Assembly (NCBI RefSeq): GCF_019175385.1
Contig: NC_083338.1
Location: 89,611,777 to 89,675,776 of the forward strand
Source: Lycium barbarum
Taxonomy: Eukaryota > Streptophyta > Magnoliopsida > Solanales > Solanaceae
Direction of reading: 5' to 3'
DNA length: 64,000 bases
The position numbers and the translations under genes are program-made. This document shows positions 10,901-21,821 of the stretch, in pieces. The notes under the pieces are model-generated. The model worked only from the letters and a program-made list of their open reading frames with translations. It was not told the DNA's origin and searched no databases. How positions within the stretch are numbered: position 1 is the stretch's first letter; the number at the start of each line of letters is the position of its first letter.

Positions 10901-11560
10901 GTGAGTGGTAGAGTTGGGGTTCAGCCTACAGGATCAGCGGTTGGTTCCTCTTCAGTACGCCCGGTAGGGCAGACTCCGCAGATGCCAGCAGGTCGAGGTA
11001 GAGGCAGAGGGGTAGCATCTACTTCAGGTTCCGCTCAGCCCCGTGTGTATGCTTTAGCCGGACGACAGGATCTTGAGTCCTCCCCGGATGTGGTTACAGG
11101 TACATTGTCCATATTTTCCCATGATGTATATGCATTGATAGATCCGGGTTCTACTCTATCTTATATTACTCCGTATGTTGTTGGTCGTATCGGGGTGAAA
11201 CCTGAGCCAATTAAACCTTTTGAGGTATCTACTCCGGTTGGTGATCCTGTGATAGCTAGATAAGTGTATAAAAATTATGTACTTGTGATATGCAATCGCC
11301 AGACCAAAGCTGATTTAATTGAGCTGGAAATGCTAGATTTCGATGTGATTATGGGTATGGATTGGTTGGATTCATGTTATGCTAATGTTGATTGTCGAAT
11401 GAAAGTAGTTCGATTTCAGTTTTCGGGAGAGCCCGTGCTTGAATTGAAGGGTAATACAACCTCTCCAAAAGGTAGGTTTATTTCCTACCTTAAAGCACGG
11501 AAGATGATAGCTAAGGGTTATATTTATCATCTAGTCCGAGTTCACGATACCACAGCAGAG
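10901..11560 (+). pseudogene. Protease region of element D
   Basis: The aspartic protease active site reads LIDPGSTLSY (about 11136-11165), with Pro in place of the usual Thr or Ser. A and E also have DPGS or a close variant, so it is a family trait and not a lesion. A stop at 11261-11263 replaces the Gln of the RQVYKN motif seen in A. VIMGMDWL follows. It continues in frame into reverse transcriptase. Confidence 0.87.
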
Positions 11561-12463
11561 TCGCCAACTTTCCAATCCGTTCCGATAGTGAATGAATTTT
11601 CGGACGTATTTCCAGATGAACTTCCAGGCCTTCCTCCAAAAAGAGAGATTGATTTCGCCATTGATGTGTTGCCGGACACCAAGCCAATTTCCGCTCCTCC
11701 TTATCGAATAGCTCTGGCAGAATTGAAAGAGCTAAAGGCACACTTGAAAGATTTGCTTGAGAAGGGGTTTATTAGACCCAGTTCGTCACTGTGGGGAGCA
11801 CTAGTCTTGTTCGTGAGAAAGAAAGATGGTTCCCTACGAATGTGCATCGATTATAGGCAGTTGAACAAGGTGACGATAAAGACAAAATATCCTCTCCCAA
11901 GGATTGATGATTTATTTGATTAACTAAAGGGTGCCAAGTGGTTTTCTAAAATAGACTTGAGGTCAGGTTATCATCAAGTGAGAGTTAGAGAAGAAGATAT
12001 TCCCAAAACAGCCTTCAGAACGAGATATGGCCATTATGAACTCCGGGTGATGTCGTTTGGGTTGACTAATGCTTCGGCAGTGTTCATAAATTTGATGGAT
12101 AATGTATTCAGACCACTCTTGGATTTATTCTTGATAGTATTCATTGATGATATTTTGGTATACTCTCACACAGAATCAGAACATGCAGATCATTTACGTA
12201 TTGTTCTTGGAATTCCTCGAACCCGAGAGTTGTATGCGAAATTTTCAAAGTGCGAGTTTTGGCTGAATTCTGTGACATTTCTGGGCCATGTTATTTCAGA
12301 TGATGGCATTCGAGTTGATACTCAGAAAATCGAAGCTATGAAGACTTGGCCAAGTCCTACGACGCCTACAGAAGTCCGTAGTTTTCTGGGATTGGCAGGT
12401 TACTATAGGAGGTTCGTAGAAGGATTTTCCTCCAATTCAGCCCCATTGACAAAACTAACCTAA
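11561..12463 (+). pseudogene. Reverse transcriptase of element D
   Basis: Typical Ty3/gypsy reverse transcriptase. It has the linker ending in [10 protein letters not shown], then [19 protein letters not shown], the LPRIDDLFD block, [17 protein letters not shown] and the catalytic [10 protein letters not shown] (about 12140-12170), followed by the thumb motif [17 protein letters not shown]. Both catalytic Asp are present. Stops at 11921-11923 (D*LKGAK for DQLKGAK) and 12461-12463 (T*KSVKF for TQKSVKF) are both explained by CAA to TAA. Confidence 0.92.
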
Positions 12464-13180
12464 AAGTCAGTTAAGTTTCAATGGAGTAATGCTAGTGAAC
12501 GCAGCTTCCAAGAATTGAAGGATAGATTAACCTCAGCTCCAGTCTTAACACTTCCAGAAGGGTCAGATGGTTATGTTGTGTACTGTGATGCTTCCGGTGT
12601 TGGGTTAGGAAGCGTGTTAATGCAGCACGGTAGAGTCATTGCTTATGCTTTGAGACATCTGCGAAAACATGAGAAGAACTACCCAACTCATGACCTCGAA
12701 TTGGCTGCAGTCATTCATGCATTAAAAATGTGGAGACACTACTTGTATGGTGTGCATGTCGATATTTATACAGATCATAAGAGCCTTCAATACATTTTCA
12801 AGCAGAAGGAGTTGAATCTGCGGCAGAGGCGGTGGTTAGAGTTATTGAAAGATTACGATGTTAATATTTTATACCACCCCGGAAAAGCAAATGTAGTGGC
12901 TGATGCGCTCAGCCGCCGATCAATGGGCAGCCTATGTGAAGTTCCTCCGGAAAAGAAAGATATGATTCATGAGCTCCACCAACTAGCTAACCTTGGAGTA
13001 CGTGTGATTGATTCAGGTGGTGCAGGAATCGATATTAATGATCCCACAGTTTTGTCCCTGAATATGGAAGTGAAAGAGCGACAATATGAAGACCTTCAGT
13101 TGAGCCTTTATAGAGATGGAGTTCATGAAAAAGAGAAGTCCCCATTTGAAACTTCTATGGATGGAATTCTTAGCTACTGA
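12464..13180 (+). pseudogene. RNase H region of element D
   Basis: RNase H removes RNA from the RNA-DNA hybrid. The visible motifs are [17 protein letters not shown] (about 12575), [19 protein letters not shown], and [13 protein letters not shown], followed by [17 protein letters not shown]. The domain is open from 12515 to the stop at 13178. There TGA replaces the Arg of a YRGRLCV motif, a CGA to TGA change. Confidence 0.9.
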
Positions 13181-13797
13181 GGCAGGCTATGTGTTCCGAA
13201 TGTCGCAGAACTGCGTCGTCGAATTCTAGAAGAAGCCCATCACTCTCGGTATTCTATTCACCCAGGTGCAATGAAGATGTATCAGGATCTCAAGCTAATA
13301 TATTGGTGGGATGGCATGAAGAGAGACATAGCAGAATTTGTAGCTCAATGTCCAAATTGCCAGCAGGTGAAAATCGAACATCAAAAGCCAGGAGGATTAT
13401 TGCAAGCAATGGAAATCCCTACTTGGAAATGGGAAGTGATCAACATGGATTTTATTGTGGGATTACCTCATTCCTGAGGCAAGTATGATTCCATATGGGT
13501 GATCGTGGACAGATTCACGAAAGCAGCTCATTTTCTTCCAGTCAGAACCACATACTCAGCAGAAGATTATGCAAGGTTGTATCTCAAAGAAATTGTGCGA
13601 CTCCATGGTATTCCAATATCCATTATCACAGATAGAGGAGCACAGTTTACAGCCATGTTCGGGAAATCATTCCAAGAAGGTCTAGGTACTCAAGTGAAGC
13701 TTAGCACGGCATTTCATCCGCAGACTGATGGACAAGCCGAACGTACTATTCAGACCTTGGAAGATATGCTAAGAGCATGTGCTCTAGATTTTGGTGG
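13181..13797 (+). pseudogene. Integrase of element D, 3' truncated
   Basis: The zinc-binding HHCC region (HYS-HPG and CPNCQQ, about 13245-13365) leads into the catalytic core. The acidic triad is visible in NMDFIVG, ITDRGAQF and QAERTIQ. A TGA at about 13476 replaces Arg (S*GKYD), again CGA to TGA. The frame stops matching after ALDFGGS at 13797, where a fragment of E's 3' LTR begins. The C-terminal and chromodomain regions are deleted. Confidence 0.92.
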
Positions 13798-14117
13798 TAG
13801 TGGAACTCACAGTTCCACCAAAGTTGATCCCGTCGTCACGTTTGATCTCCAATCCTTATGGAAACTTCTTAGCACTTGTTCATCACTTCATTAACAATCT
13901 AAGGGGCATTATAACTCTTCCCCAACACATCATTAAGTTATCATCAACTTGCTACTCATAAATCCCTTCCTATACTTTCTCGGCTAACATCGAATGTCTT
14001 TACAGCCCTATTTAGAATCATCAAGTGCTATTTCTTACCTATGGAAAAACCGTATACTCAGTGCTCTTCATTAGCCTATTCACTGTGCATCAACGAAAAT
14101 TTTTCCGAGGTGTAACA
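13797..14117 (-). repeat. 3' LTR remnant of E
   Basis: It matches 21475-21821 of the 5' LTR with about 38 bp deleted. The broken end lies at a TTCCAC/GTGGAA palindrome of the U3 cluster. Confidence 0.87.
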
Positions 14118-14151
14118 TTCCTCCCCCCTTAAGAACATTCGTCCTCGAATG
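14118..14151 (-). other. Polypurine tract and hairpin of E
   Basis: On the minus strand CATTCGAGGACGAATG (14136-14151) precedes TTAAGGGGGGAGGA, which abuts the LTR. Confidence 0.9.
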
Positions 14152-14319
14152 TTAAGCACATGGGAATTCTACAAAAATTTCGACAGAGTTTCCCCTATAA
14201 TATGGCACTACCGTCCTGTCACAACAACCATAATATCAATGCCTCACAGGGCCATAATATAATAGCAATAGAATTTGGCCACACACGACCGAAAAGCATA
14301 AAAGGGAAACATACATACC

Positions 14320-15660
14320 TTATACTCTTGGCGTCTCATCTTGGATATCTTTCAAGGGCTGAAATAAATGCAGGTATCTGGATCGCATACTTTCCTCCAC
14401 TTCCCATGTCATTTCCTCTCGTTTACTGCTTCTCCATAGAACCTTAACTGAGGCCACTTCTTGATTTCTAAGCCTCCGTACTTGCCTATGTAGTATGGCA
14501 ATGGGTACTTCTTCATAAGTCAACTTTTCTGTCACTTGCACATCACTTATTGGCACGATCTTAGTAGGATCTCCAACACATTTTCGAAGCATCGAGACAT
14601 GGAAAACTGGATGGACGGACGCCAAATCCGGAGGTAGATCTAACTCATAGGCCACTTTTCCTACCTTTCGCACAATCTCATAAGGTCCAATGTACCGGGG
14701 ACTAAGCTTCCACTTTTTGCCATGTCTCATAACGCCCTTCATTGGCGACACTTTCAAAAATACCCAATCTTTAACTTGAAACTCTAAGTCTCTTCGACGA
14801 TTATCCGCATAGGACTTTTGACGACTTTGAGCTGCTAACAACCGATTCTGTATGAGCTTAACCTTCTCTATGGCTTGCTGGACCAAGTTTGGCCCTATCA
14901 ACTTATCCTCTCCTGTCTCGAACCACCCAATTGGGGATCTGCACTTTCGCCCATAGAAAACCTCATATGGTGCCATTTGAATGCTAGACTGATAACTGTT
15001 ATTGTAGGAAAATTCAATAAGTGGCAAGTGGTCATCCCAATTACTCCAAAATCTAGCATACATGCTCGCAACATATCCTCAAGAGTCTGAATGGTACGCT
15101 CAGCTTGTCCATCAGTCTGCGGATGAAATGCCGTGCTAAGGCTCACTTGGGTCCCTAAACCCTCTTGGAAAGACTTCCAAAAATTGGTTGTAAACTGAGT
15201 CCCTCTATCAGAGATAATTGATACTGGAACACCATGGAGTCTCACTATCTCTTTAAGATAAAGCTTTGCATAATCTTCTGCCACGTACGTCGTTCTGACT
15301 GGTAAGAAATGAGCTGACTTTGTGAGTCTATCTACAATCACCCATATAGAATCATACTTGCGTCGAGAATGGGGTAAGCCTGAAATGAATTCCATGTTAA
15401 TTACTTCCCACTTCCAAGTTGGAATTTCTGTGGCATGCAACAATCCACCTGGCTTTTGGTGCTCGATTTTCACTTGTTGACAGTTGGGACATTGAGCTAC
15501 GAATTCCGCTATATCTTTCTTCATCCCATTCCACCAATATATAGACTTAAGATCCTGATACATTTTCGTCGCACCGGGGTGAACGGAATAACGGGAACAA
15601 TGAGCTTCTTTCAATATCTGGTGACGTAAACCTGCCACATCGGGAACACACAGTCTACCC
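14320..15660 (-). pseudogene. Integrase with chromodomain, element E
   Basis: Two overlapping frames together give integrase and its tail. The first (about 14898-15638) has HPGATKMYQDL, CPNCQQ, ISDRGTQF and QAERTIQ. The first catalytic Asp is Glu (INMEFISG), which should impair catalysis. A frameshift near 15060 leads to the second frame (14320-15063). That frame carries the GPY/F-type region (PRYIGPYEI), VFHVSMLRKCV and a C-terminal chromodomain-like segment (PIAILHRQVRRLRN, VKVLWR, EMTWEVEE, MRSRYLHLF). Chromodomains in this group bind marked histones and steer insertion into heterochromatin. That would suit this nest but is not tested here. Confidence 0.9.
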
Positions 15661-17340
15661 CGACACCGAAGAACTCCGTCTTCTGAAACATCAAGTATGA
15701 CTCCTCTTTCTGAGGGAGTGTAACTCTGTAATGCCTTAGCATGGAATCTTCGTAATGTCGCTCTTTCACTTCTACTACTAGAGACGAGACTGCTGAATTC
15801 TGAATAGTAGTTCCCCTGCTACCTGAGTCTACTACTCGAACTCCTAGACTAGCTAGCTGTTGAAGCTCACGAGCCATTTCTCTCTTATCTGGTCGTACAT
15901 AACATAAACTTCCCATAGATCTGCGGCTAAGACCATTAGCCACAACATTTGCCTTTCCAGAATGATACAAGATATCAACATCATAATCCTTTAGCAATTC
16001 TAACAATCGTCGTTGCCACAAATTCAACTCTTTCTGCTTGAAGATGTACTGAAGACTCTTATGATCTGTATAAATATCCACATGGACACCATATAAATAA
16101 TGTCTCCATATTTTTAACGCAGAACAACTGCGGCCAATTCTAAATCAGGGGTTGGATAATTCTGCTCATGTTTCCGTAATTGCCTTGAAGCATACGCAAT
16201 CACCTTGCTATGTTGCATCAATACACAGCCTAGACCAATTCCTGAAGCATCGCAATAAGCAACATATCCTTCCAATCCCTCTGGAAGTGTCAAGACTGGG
16301 GCATAAGTCAACCTACCTTTCAACTCGTGGAAGCTACGTTCACAAGCATCTGTCCATTGAAACATTGCCGACTTCTGGGTTAACTTTGTGAGTGGTGCAG
16401 AAATAGGCGAAAAACCTTCAACAAATATCCTGTAATAACCTGCTAAGCCCAGAAAGCTACGAACCTCTATAGGAGTCGTGGGCCTTGGCCAAGTCTTCAC
16501 TGCCTCAATCTTTTGACTATCCACTCGAACACCATCGACTGCAACAATATGCCCCAGAAATGCCACTGAGTTCAACCAAAACTCACATTTAGAAAACTTT
16601 GCAAACAATTCTCGAGTTCGAAGAACTCCAAGGACAGTACGCAAATGATCCGCATGTTCTGCTTCAGATCTAGAATACACCAAGATATCATCGATGAATA
16701 CGATCACAAATAAATCCAGAAAGGACTGAACACATTGTTCATCAAATCCATAAATACCGCCGGCGCATTAGTTAGCCAAAACGACATTACCCGAAACTCA
16801 AAATGACCGTATCTTGTTCGGAAAGCTGTCTTAGGGATATCTTTCTCCCTAACTCTAACTTGATAATACCCGAACCTCAAATCAATCTTTGAAAACCATT
16901 TGGCGCCTTGCAATTGATCAAATAAGTCATCGATCCTCGGGAGAGGATATTTATTCTTGATCGTCACCTTATTCAACTGCCAATAATCAATGCACATTCT
17001 CAAAGAGCATCTTTCTTTCGGACGAACAATATGGTGCTCCCCACGGGGATGAACTAGGCCCAATAAAGCCTTTATCAAGCAACTCCTTCAATTGCTCCTT
17101 CAACTCTTTCAATTCTGCGGGAGCCATTCTATAAGGAGGAATAGATATAAGCTTAGTGCCTGGCAACACATCAATGGCAAAATCAATCTCCCGCTCGGGA
17201 GGAAGGCCTGGGAGCTCTTCCGGGAACACATCCGAGTATTCATTTACTACGGGAACTGACTGAAGAGTCGGTGGTTCAGCTTCTACATCTTGAACCCGAA
17301 CTAGATGATCATCTTCCTTGCTTTTAGATAGGAAATAAAC
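15611..17340 (-). pseudogene. RT and RNase H of element E, frameshifted
   Basis: Pieces in at least four frames. 16987-17229 has the [19 protein letters not shown] linker. 16704-17078 has [13 protein letters not shown] and [10 protein letters not shown]. 16114-16707 has [10 protein letters not shown] with both catalytic Asp and the [10 protein letters not shown] start of RNase H. 15611-16081 has [13 protein letters not shown] and the connector. Relative to D, about 18 bp is also missing where the AKGYIY motif should be. No functional Pol can be made. Confidence 0.9.
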
Positions 17341-18018
17341 CTACCTTATGGTGACGCCGTATTTCCTTTCCATTCTAGAACTGGTTCTCCCGGGTTGGAA
17401 ACGAACCATTTTCATTCTACAATCAACATTGGCATAGCAAGAAGCCAACCAATCCATGCCCATAATAACATCAAAATCCACCATTTCTAACTCATGCAAA
17501 TCAATCATGGTACGACGATCACAAATCACAATTATACAATTTCTATATACTCGACTAGCTATCACCAATTCACCCACGGGTGTAGACACCTCAAAAGGTT
17601 TGATCGACTCCGGTTCGACTCTAAATTGACTCGCAACATACGGAGTAACATATGACAATGTGGAGCCCGGATCAATCAAAGCATATACATTATAAGAAAA
17701 AACCGATAATATACCTGCAACCACGTCAGGAGAAGACTCAAGATCTTGGCGTCCAGCCAAAGCATAAACAAGATGCTGAGGACCGCTAGAACTGGGAACT
17801 CTCCCTCTGCATCTACCATAGCCGACTGGCGTATGTGAACCTGGCCCCATAGGGCGTACAGATGCTGAATACCCAGCTACCGACCCTGAAGGCTGGGTCC
17901 TACCTCTACCATGAACTGAGGGGCAATCACGCATAATATGGCTTGGTCGACCACATGAATAGCAAACATCCGAACCCAATCGGCATCGACCCCAATGCAA
18001 CTTCCCACACTGGGAACA
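17341..18018 (-). pseudogene. Zinc knuckle and protease of element E
   Basis: The zinc knuckle CYSCGRPSHIMRDC is followed by a Gly-, Arg- and Ser-rich linker. The protease motif LIDPGSTLSYVTPY and VIMGMDWL come next. At about 18017 one TGA separates this from gag in the same frame (APRCSQCGK expected, CGA to TGA). A one-base change near VRFQPG shifts the frame at the C-terminal end. Confidence 0.9.
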
Positions 18019-19101
18019 TCATGGTGCGGGTGGCCTTTCCTGACCCGTATCATCTCTAAACTGAGACCCCGAAAAACTCTGACTCGGCCCGAAATGAGTA
18101 GATCTATTGAATCGCTGGCTTGAAACCCGTGGAGGGGCACTAGTCATGGAATAGCCTGAGTGCCTGGACATCTGCTGTCTGTGCCCACCTCTGAACTCAC
18201 TCATCGGACCTGAAGATCTGGCCCTCTTGCTATGACCCTTATCCTGCTCGCGTTCACTTCTCTGCTGTTGCAGGCTTTCTTCTAAGTTCTGAGCATGAGC
18301 CTGAATGTGTGCAATATCCATATTGTCCTGAAGGGACGTCGTCAAACATCTATCCATCAAATGTGGCCCTAGGCCTTTTACAAATCGGTGCACCCGATCA
18401 CCCATATCCGCTACCATGACCGAAGCATACCTAGCCAAAGAATTAAAGCGGAGACTATACTCTAGAGCACTCATGCTACCTTGCCTCAAATTTAAGAACT
18501 TATCGGCTCTAGCTCGCCGTACTTCTGGAGGCATACAGTGTCGGAGAAAAGCATCAACAAACTCTTGCCATACCGGGGGAGGTGCATTGGCTCCCCGTGA
18601 AGCCATCCAAACTGTATACCATTGGATCGAGACATCTCTCAATCTATACGACGCTAACTCCACCGATTCGGTGTCCGAAGCATGTATCAATCGAAGCGTC
18701 CTCAACATACCATCAATTAAATCCTGAGGGTCCTCCTCCGGCTTTGACCCAAAGAATTTCGGAGGGTACAAAGTAATAAAATCACGGGCCCTTGCACTAA
18801 CAGCCCTATCACCTTGCCCTGCACTTTGCCGCTGAGTCTGAGCAGCAACCAATTGTGTAAGCAAATGTATGGCCTCTTTTACATCTTGGCCAGAAGCATC
18901 TGGTGGAGGAGCTGGAGGTGCTGGAGCTGGGGCTGAGGCTCCCTCACGCTCCTCTAATACAGGTACTGAACGGGAAGACTGAGATTGAGCCGCACTCTGG
19001 GACTCACTCTCCTCTACTACCGGTGGCGGTGCTCTTTCAGCCCGCTTTTCTGCCACCGTCTTTCCCTTTTGGGCTGTTGTAGCCTTTCTCTTTACAGGCA
19101 T
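18019..19101 (-). CDS. gag: Gag of element E, open until an internal stop
   Basis: Gag forms the virus-like particle in the cytoplasm and packages element RNA. I chose the Met at 19101 (MPVKRKATTAQKGKT), because A starts the same way. The frame upstream, which would add MFLNRVLCISK, is not shared. The basic N-terminus is followed by an acidic, Pro- and Ala-rich linker (about residues 25-85), then the gag domain (DLIDGMLRTLRLIHASDTESV through SLRFNSLARYA, VHRFVKGLGPHL). A basic tail ends in GQERPPAP at the stop. About 360 codons are open, which is long for this degraded setting. The knuckle lies beyond the stop. Confidence 0.82.
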   Translation of the reverse strand: MPVKRKATTAQKGKTVAEKRAERAPPPVVEESESQSAAQSQSSRSVPVLEEREGASAPAPAPPAPPPDASGQDVKEAIHLLTQLVAAQTQRQSAGQGDRAVSARARDFITLYPPKFFGSKPEEDPQDLIDGMLRTLRLIHASDTESVELASYRLRDVSIQWYTVWMASRGANAPPPVWQEFVDAFLRHCMPPEVRRARADKFLNLRQGSMSALEYSLRFNSLARYASVMVADMGDRVHRFVKGLGPHLMDRCLTTSLQDNMDIAHIQAHAQNLEESLQQQRSEREQDKGHSKRARSSGPMSEFRGGHRQQMSRHSGYSMTSAPPRVSSQRFNRSTHFGPSQSFSGSQFRDDTGQERPPAP

Positions 19102-19311
19102 TTTTGAAATACACAACACACGATTAAGGAACAAGAATTTCTTACATCATAGCACTATCGCATGATTCTTATGAAGAAAGAAGGTCAATCATTCCTAAAA
19201 TGTCCGCAGCTTCTTATTTATAAGTGTGGCACGCAACACACCCATAACCAAGACTCTACTAGACACGGCTCGTAGACACACCCTAGGACTGAACTGCTCT
19301 GATACCACTTT
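19102..19311 (-). other. Leader and primer site of element E
   Basis: The tRNA-iMet primer site is 19291-19307 (TGGTATCAGAGCAGTTC on the minus strand). The conserved leader 19187-19295 aligns with N1, F and A. Confidence 0.85.
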
Positions 19312-19617
19312 TGTCACGACCCGTCTAGAAGGCCGAGACGAGCGCCCGGTGCTAGCCCACCCGGGCACCCACTGGCTTACACTTATACTTACCTCTAGGT
19401 GAGCCACATAATTAAACACGTAATTCTATTCATTCATCATGCGAGTCCCATTGGACAACAATGTCTTTATATCATCAATGGCGTCTATGCCACATCAGTG
19501 TACATGAGCCGACAAGGCTATCAAAATGATAAACAAAATATAGGCCGACAAGGCCAGCCATATCTAACCATAGACACATGTCTACGAGCCTCTAAGAAGA
19601 GTATAACATATCACAAA

Positions 19618-19815
19618 AGCGGGACAAGACCCCGCTATGCCCATAACTATGTACACAAAAGAATAAGTACCCAAAAGCTATGGCTCCGAATGAAATGGAG
19701 CTCTGCTATGAAATCTCTGAGAAAGAAGCTATGGATCAAGCTTGTCTCCCTGTGCACCTGCGGGCATGATGCAGCGTCCACAAACAAAAGGACGTCAGTA
19801 CGAAGAATGTACTGA
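19618..19815 (-). other. LTR hairpin cassette, element E
   Basis: TCAGTAC/GTACTGA (19795-19815), CGTCC/GGACG (19775-19794), CTGC/GCAG (19758-19774), GCTCC/GGAGC near 19685-19703, and AGCGGG/CCCGCT with loop GTCTTGT (19618-19636). The fifth stem is another paired variant. Confidence 0.68.
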
Positions 19816-20105
19816 GTATGTAAAGCATGATCAACATCAATATAGAAGCATAATGTGCAACATAAGAAACAGCATGAGATAGGAGATAGTAATGTCATCG
19901 TCGTGGGCACTTACTTGCCTTTCATAAGATCTTACCATTTCTAATGCGTATTGGTGTACATACATCCATAATTGTATCCGTATCCATTCACGTATCCTTA
20001 TTCACATTCATATCGTATCTTATTCGTATTCATATCATATACATAATCATATCATACAAATAGCATTTACATAGCATACCCGACCATGCAGGATCGGTGT
20101 TTCAT

Positions 20106-20209
20106 ACATACTTGGCCAACCAAGGCTCAAGGTTACTCATACCTGGCCCTACCAAGGCTTTAGGGTTACATATACCTGGCCCTACCAAGGCGTCAGGGTG
20201 ATGCGTACC
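20106..20209 (-). repeat. Minisatellite in E LTR
   Basis: Three diverged units of about 35 bp carry CTGGCCCTACCAAGGC. It occupies the same slot upstream of the hairpin cassette as the N1 minisatellite. Confidence 0.75.
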
Positions 20210-21324
20210 ATCTGCAGAGGTGTGCGCACGTTACGTAATCGTATACATACTTATTTACATATCTTACCCGGCCTCATAAGCTCGGGGTTCCATAATAGTC
20301 ATGCATGGACACATATACATAATAGCTCATAAGCATCTTTACTATTTACATCGTTATTCATCATATTTATCTTTATAGGCTTACTCATCATACGAGGGAT
20401 TTAGTACAATCGTGGCGTATAAAGAATCAATGAGCTTACTAACTTGGGAGATCAAGTCATTTGAAGGACATCATAGACTCATAGAAGATTTAGATATTTG
20501 GCCAAAGAACCATGCCTTATGAAAGGAGGGTTAGCCTTACATACCTTTTCCGTGCAACTATTCTACACTTGCGTGTTCTCCTCCAATGCTAGTGTTTCTA
20601 CCTTCATTAAAGTCATACTATCATTAGAATCGATAGCTAGCATGTATAACCAAAACTAGAGATAATCGGACAGCATTTTATTTATTTATACAACCTCCTC
20701 CCTATCATATATCAACAACCAAATGTCAATAATAACATTCACAATATCCTTACGATAGCCTTTAATCAACTACATTATTCTTACTTCACCATTCACTCCC
20801 ATTAATCCATATTCATGGTCATATCGCATAGTTCCGTTCATTCATATTCAAGGTCTATTCCATGTTCTCAACGTCATTCATAACATGATTATATTCATAA
20901 CATATTAGGAATCATAACTCATTCCAAACATCTACTCAAAAGTGACACTATTGAACATTCCTGACCCATTTCTTACATTCTTTCGTAATCCAAGTGTTTC
21001 AACTTCCCAATACTTTAAACAACATGGAAATATCATAAAACTTACCTTAGATGGTGTAGGATTGAACCTTGGGCGCAAATACCTCACTTGAGCAAAACCG
21101 TAGTTTTTCCTTCACTTGAATTCCTTGCCTTTGATGAACTTTAATAGGTTTTCTTACTTTGATTCACTTGGTTTGATGATAATAACCTTTGATTTCCCTT
21201 GGATTCTTGTTCATGAAATATACGTAATGCCCTAGAGGCTTTATAGAGAAGTGGAGAAGTGTTGGAAATGAAATAATGAAATTGGGAACACATTTAAAGA
21301 CTTAGAACATTTCAGCCCCTCGGG

Positions 21325-21490
21325 AGTTCCACGGACTGTTCCACGGTCCGTGGAACATAATGCTGTCCGTGAAACTGGTCGTGGTTCACGACCAGCAAGA
21401 CATATTCCCTGCTGGTAGTTCCACGAACCCATCCATGGTCCGTGGATCAGGGTGCTGTCCGTGGAACCTGGTCGTGGAACTCACAGTTCC
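21325..21490. repeat. U3 palindrome cluster in E LTR
   Basis: Repeated TTCCACGGTCCGTGGAA-type palindromes and GGTCGTGG/CCACGACC partners. The core ACGGTCCGT is shared with A and C, while the outer arms differ and still pair. Confidence 0.75.
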
Positions 21491-21821
21491 ACCAAAGTTG
21501 ATCCCGTCGTCTCGCTTGATCTCCAATCCTTATGGAACCTTATTAGCACTTGTTCATCACTTCATTAACAATCTAAGGGGCGTTATAAATCTTCCCCAAC
21601 ACATCATTAAGTTATCATCAACTTGCTACTCATAAATCCTTTCCGATACTTAGCGAATACATGGCCCTCTCTTGGCAACTTTCTCGCCTAACATCGAATG
21701 TCTTTACAACCCTATTTAGAATCATCAAGTGCTATTTCTTACCTATGGAAACATCGTATACTCGGTGCTCTTCATTAGCCTATTCACTCTGGATCAACGA
21801 AAATATTTCCGAGGTGTAACA

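Larger units (their letters stand above)
13797..21821 (-). mobile_element. Ty3/gypsy chromodomain retrotransposon E
   Basis: The minus element has a complete 5' LTR (19312-21821), primer site, gag, pol, polypurine tract and only 321 bp of 3' LTR (13797-14117). It is the most complete coding element here, but pol is frameshifted. The domain order gag, protease, RT, RNase H, integrase, chromodomain marks a Tekay/Del-like chromovirus. The missing 3' LTR portion and the end of D's pol were probably lost in a single deletion. Confidence 0.9.
19312..21821 (-). repeat. 5' LTR of element E
   Basis: Complete LTR of 2,510 bp, TGTTACACCTCGG to GGGTCGTGACA on the minus strand. It holds the palindrome cluster (21325-21490), the AGGTATGT block (20539-20546), a CTTGGCC-type minisatellite (20106-20209) and the hairpin cassette (19618-19815). 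Small open frames in it have no recognisable domain. Confidence 0.92.

Noticed and set aside
13797..14117. Single C-type LTR split by the D gag-pol (10093 joined to 13797)
   Set aside because: The two minus LTR pieces end at different, overlapping LTR positions and match different families, so they belong to C and E.
18416..18776. Plus-strand open frames opposite E gag
   Set aside because: Antisense shadows of the gag reading frame.
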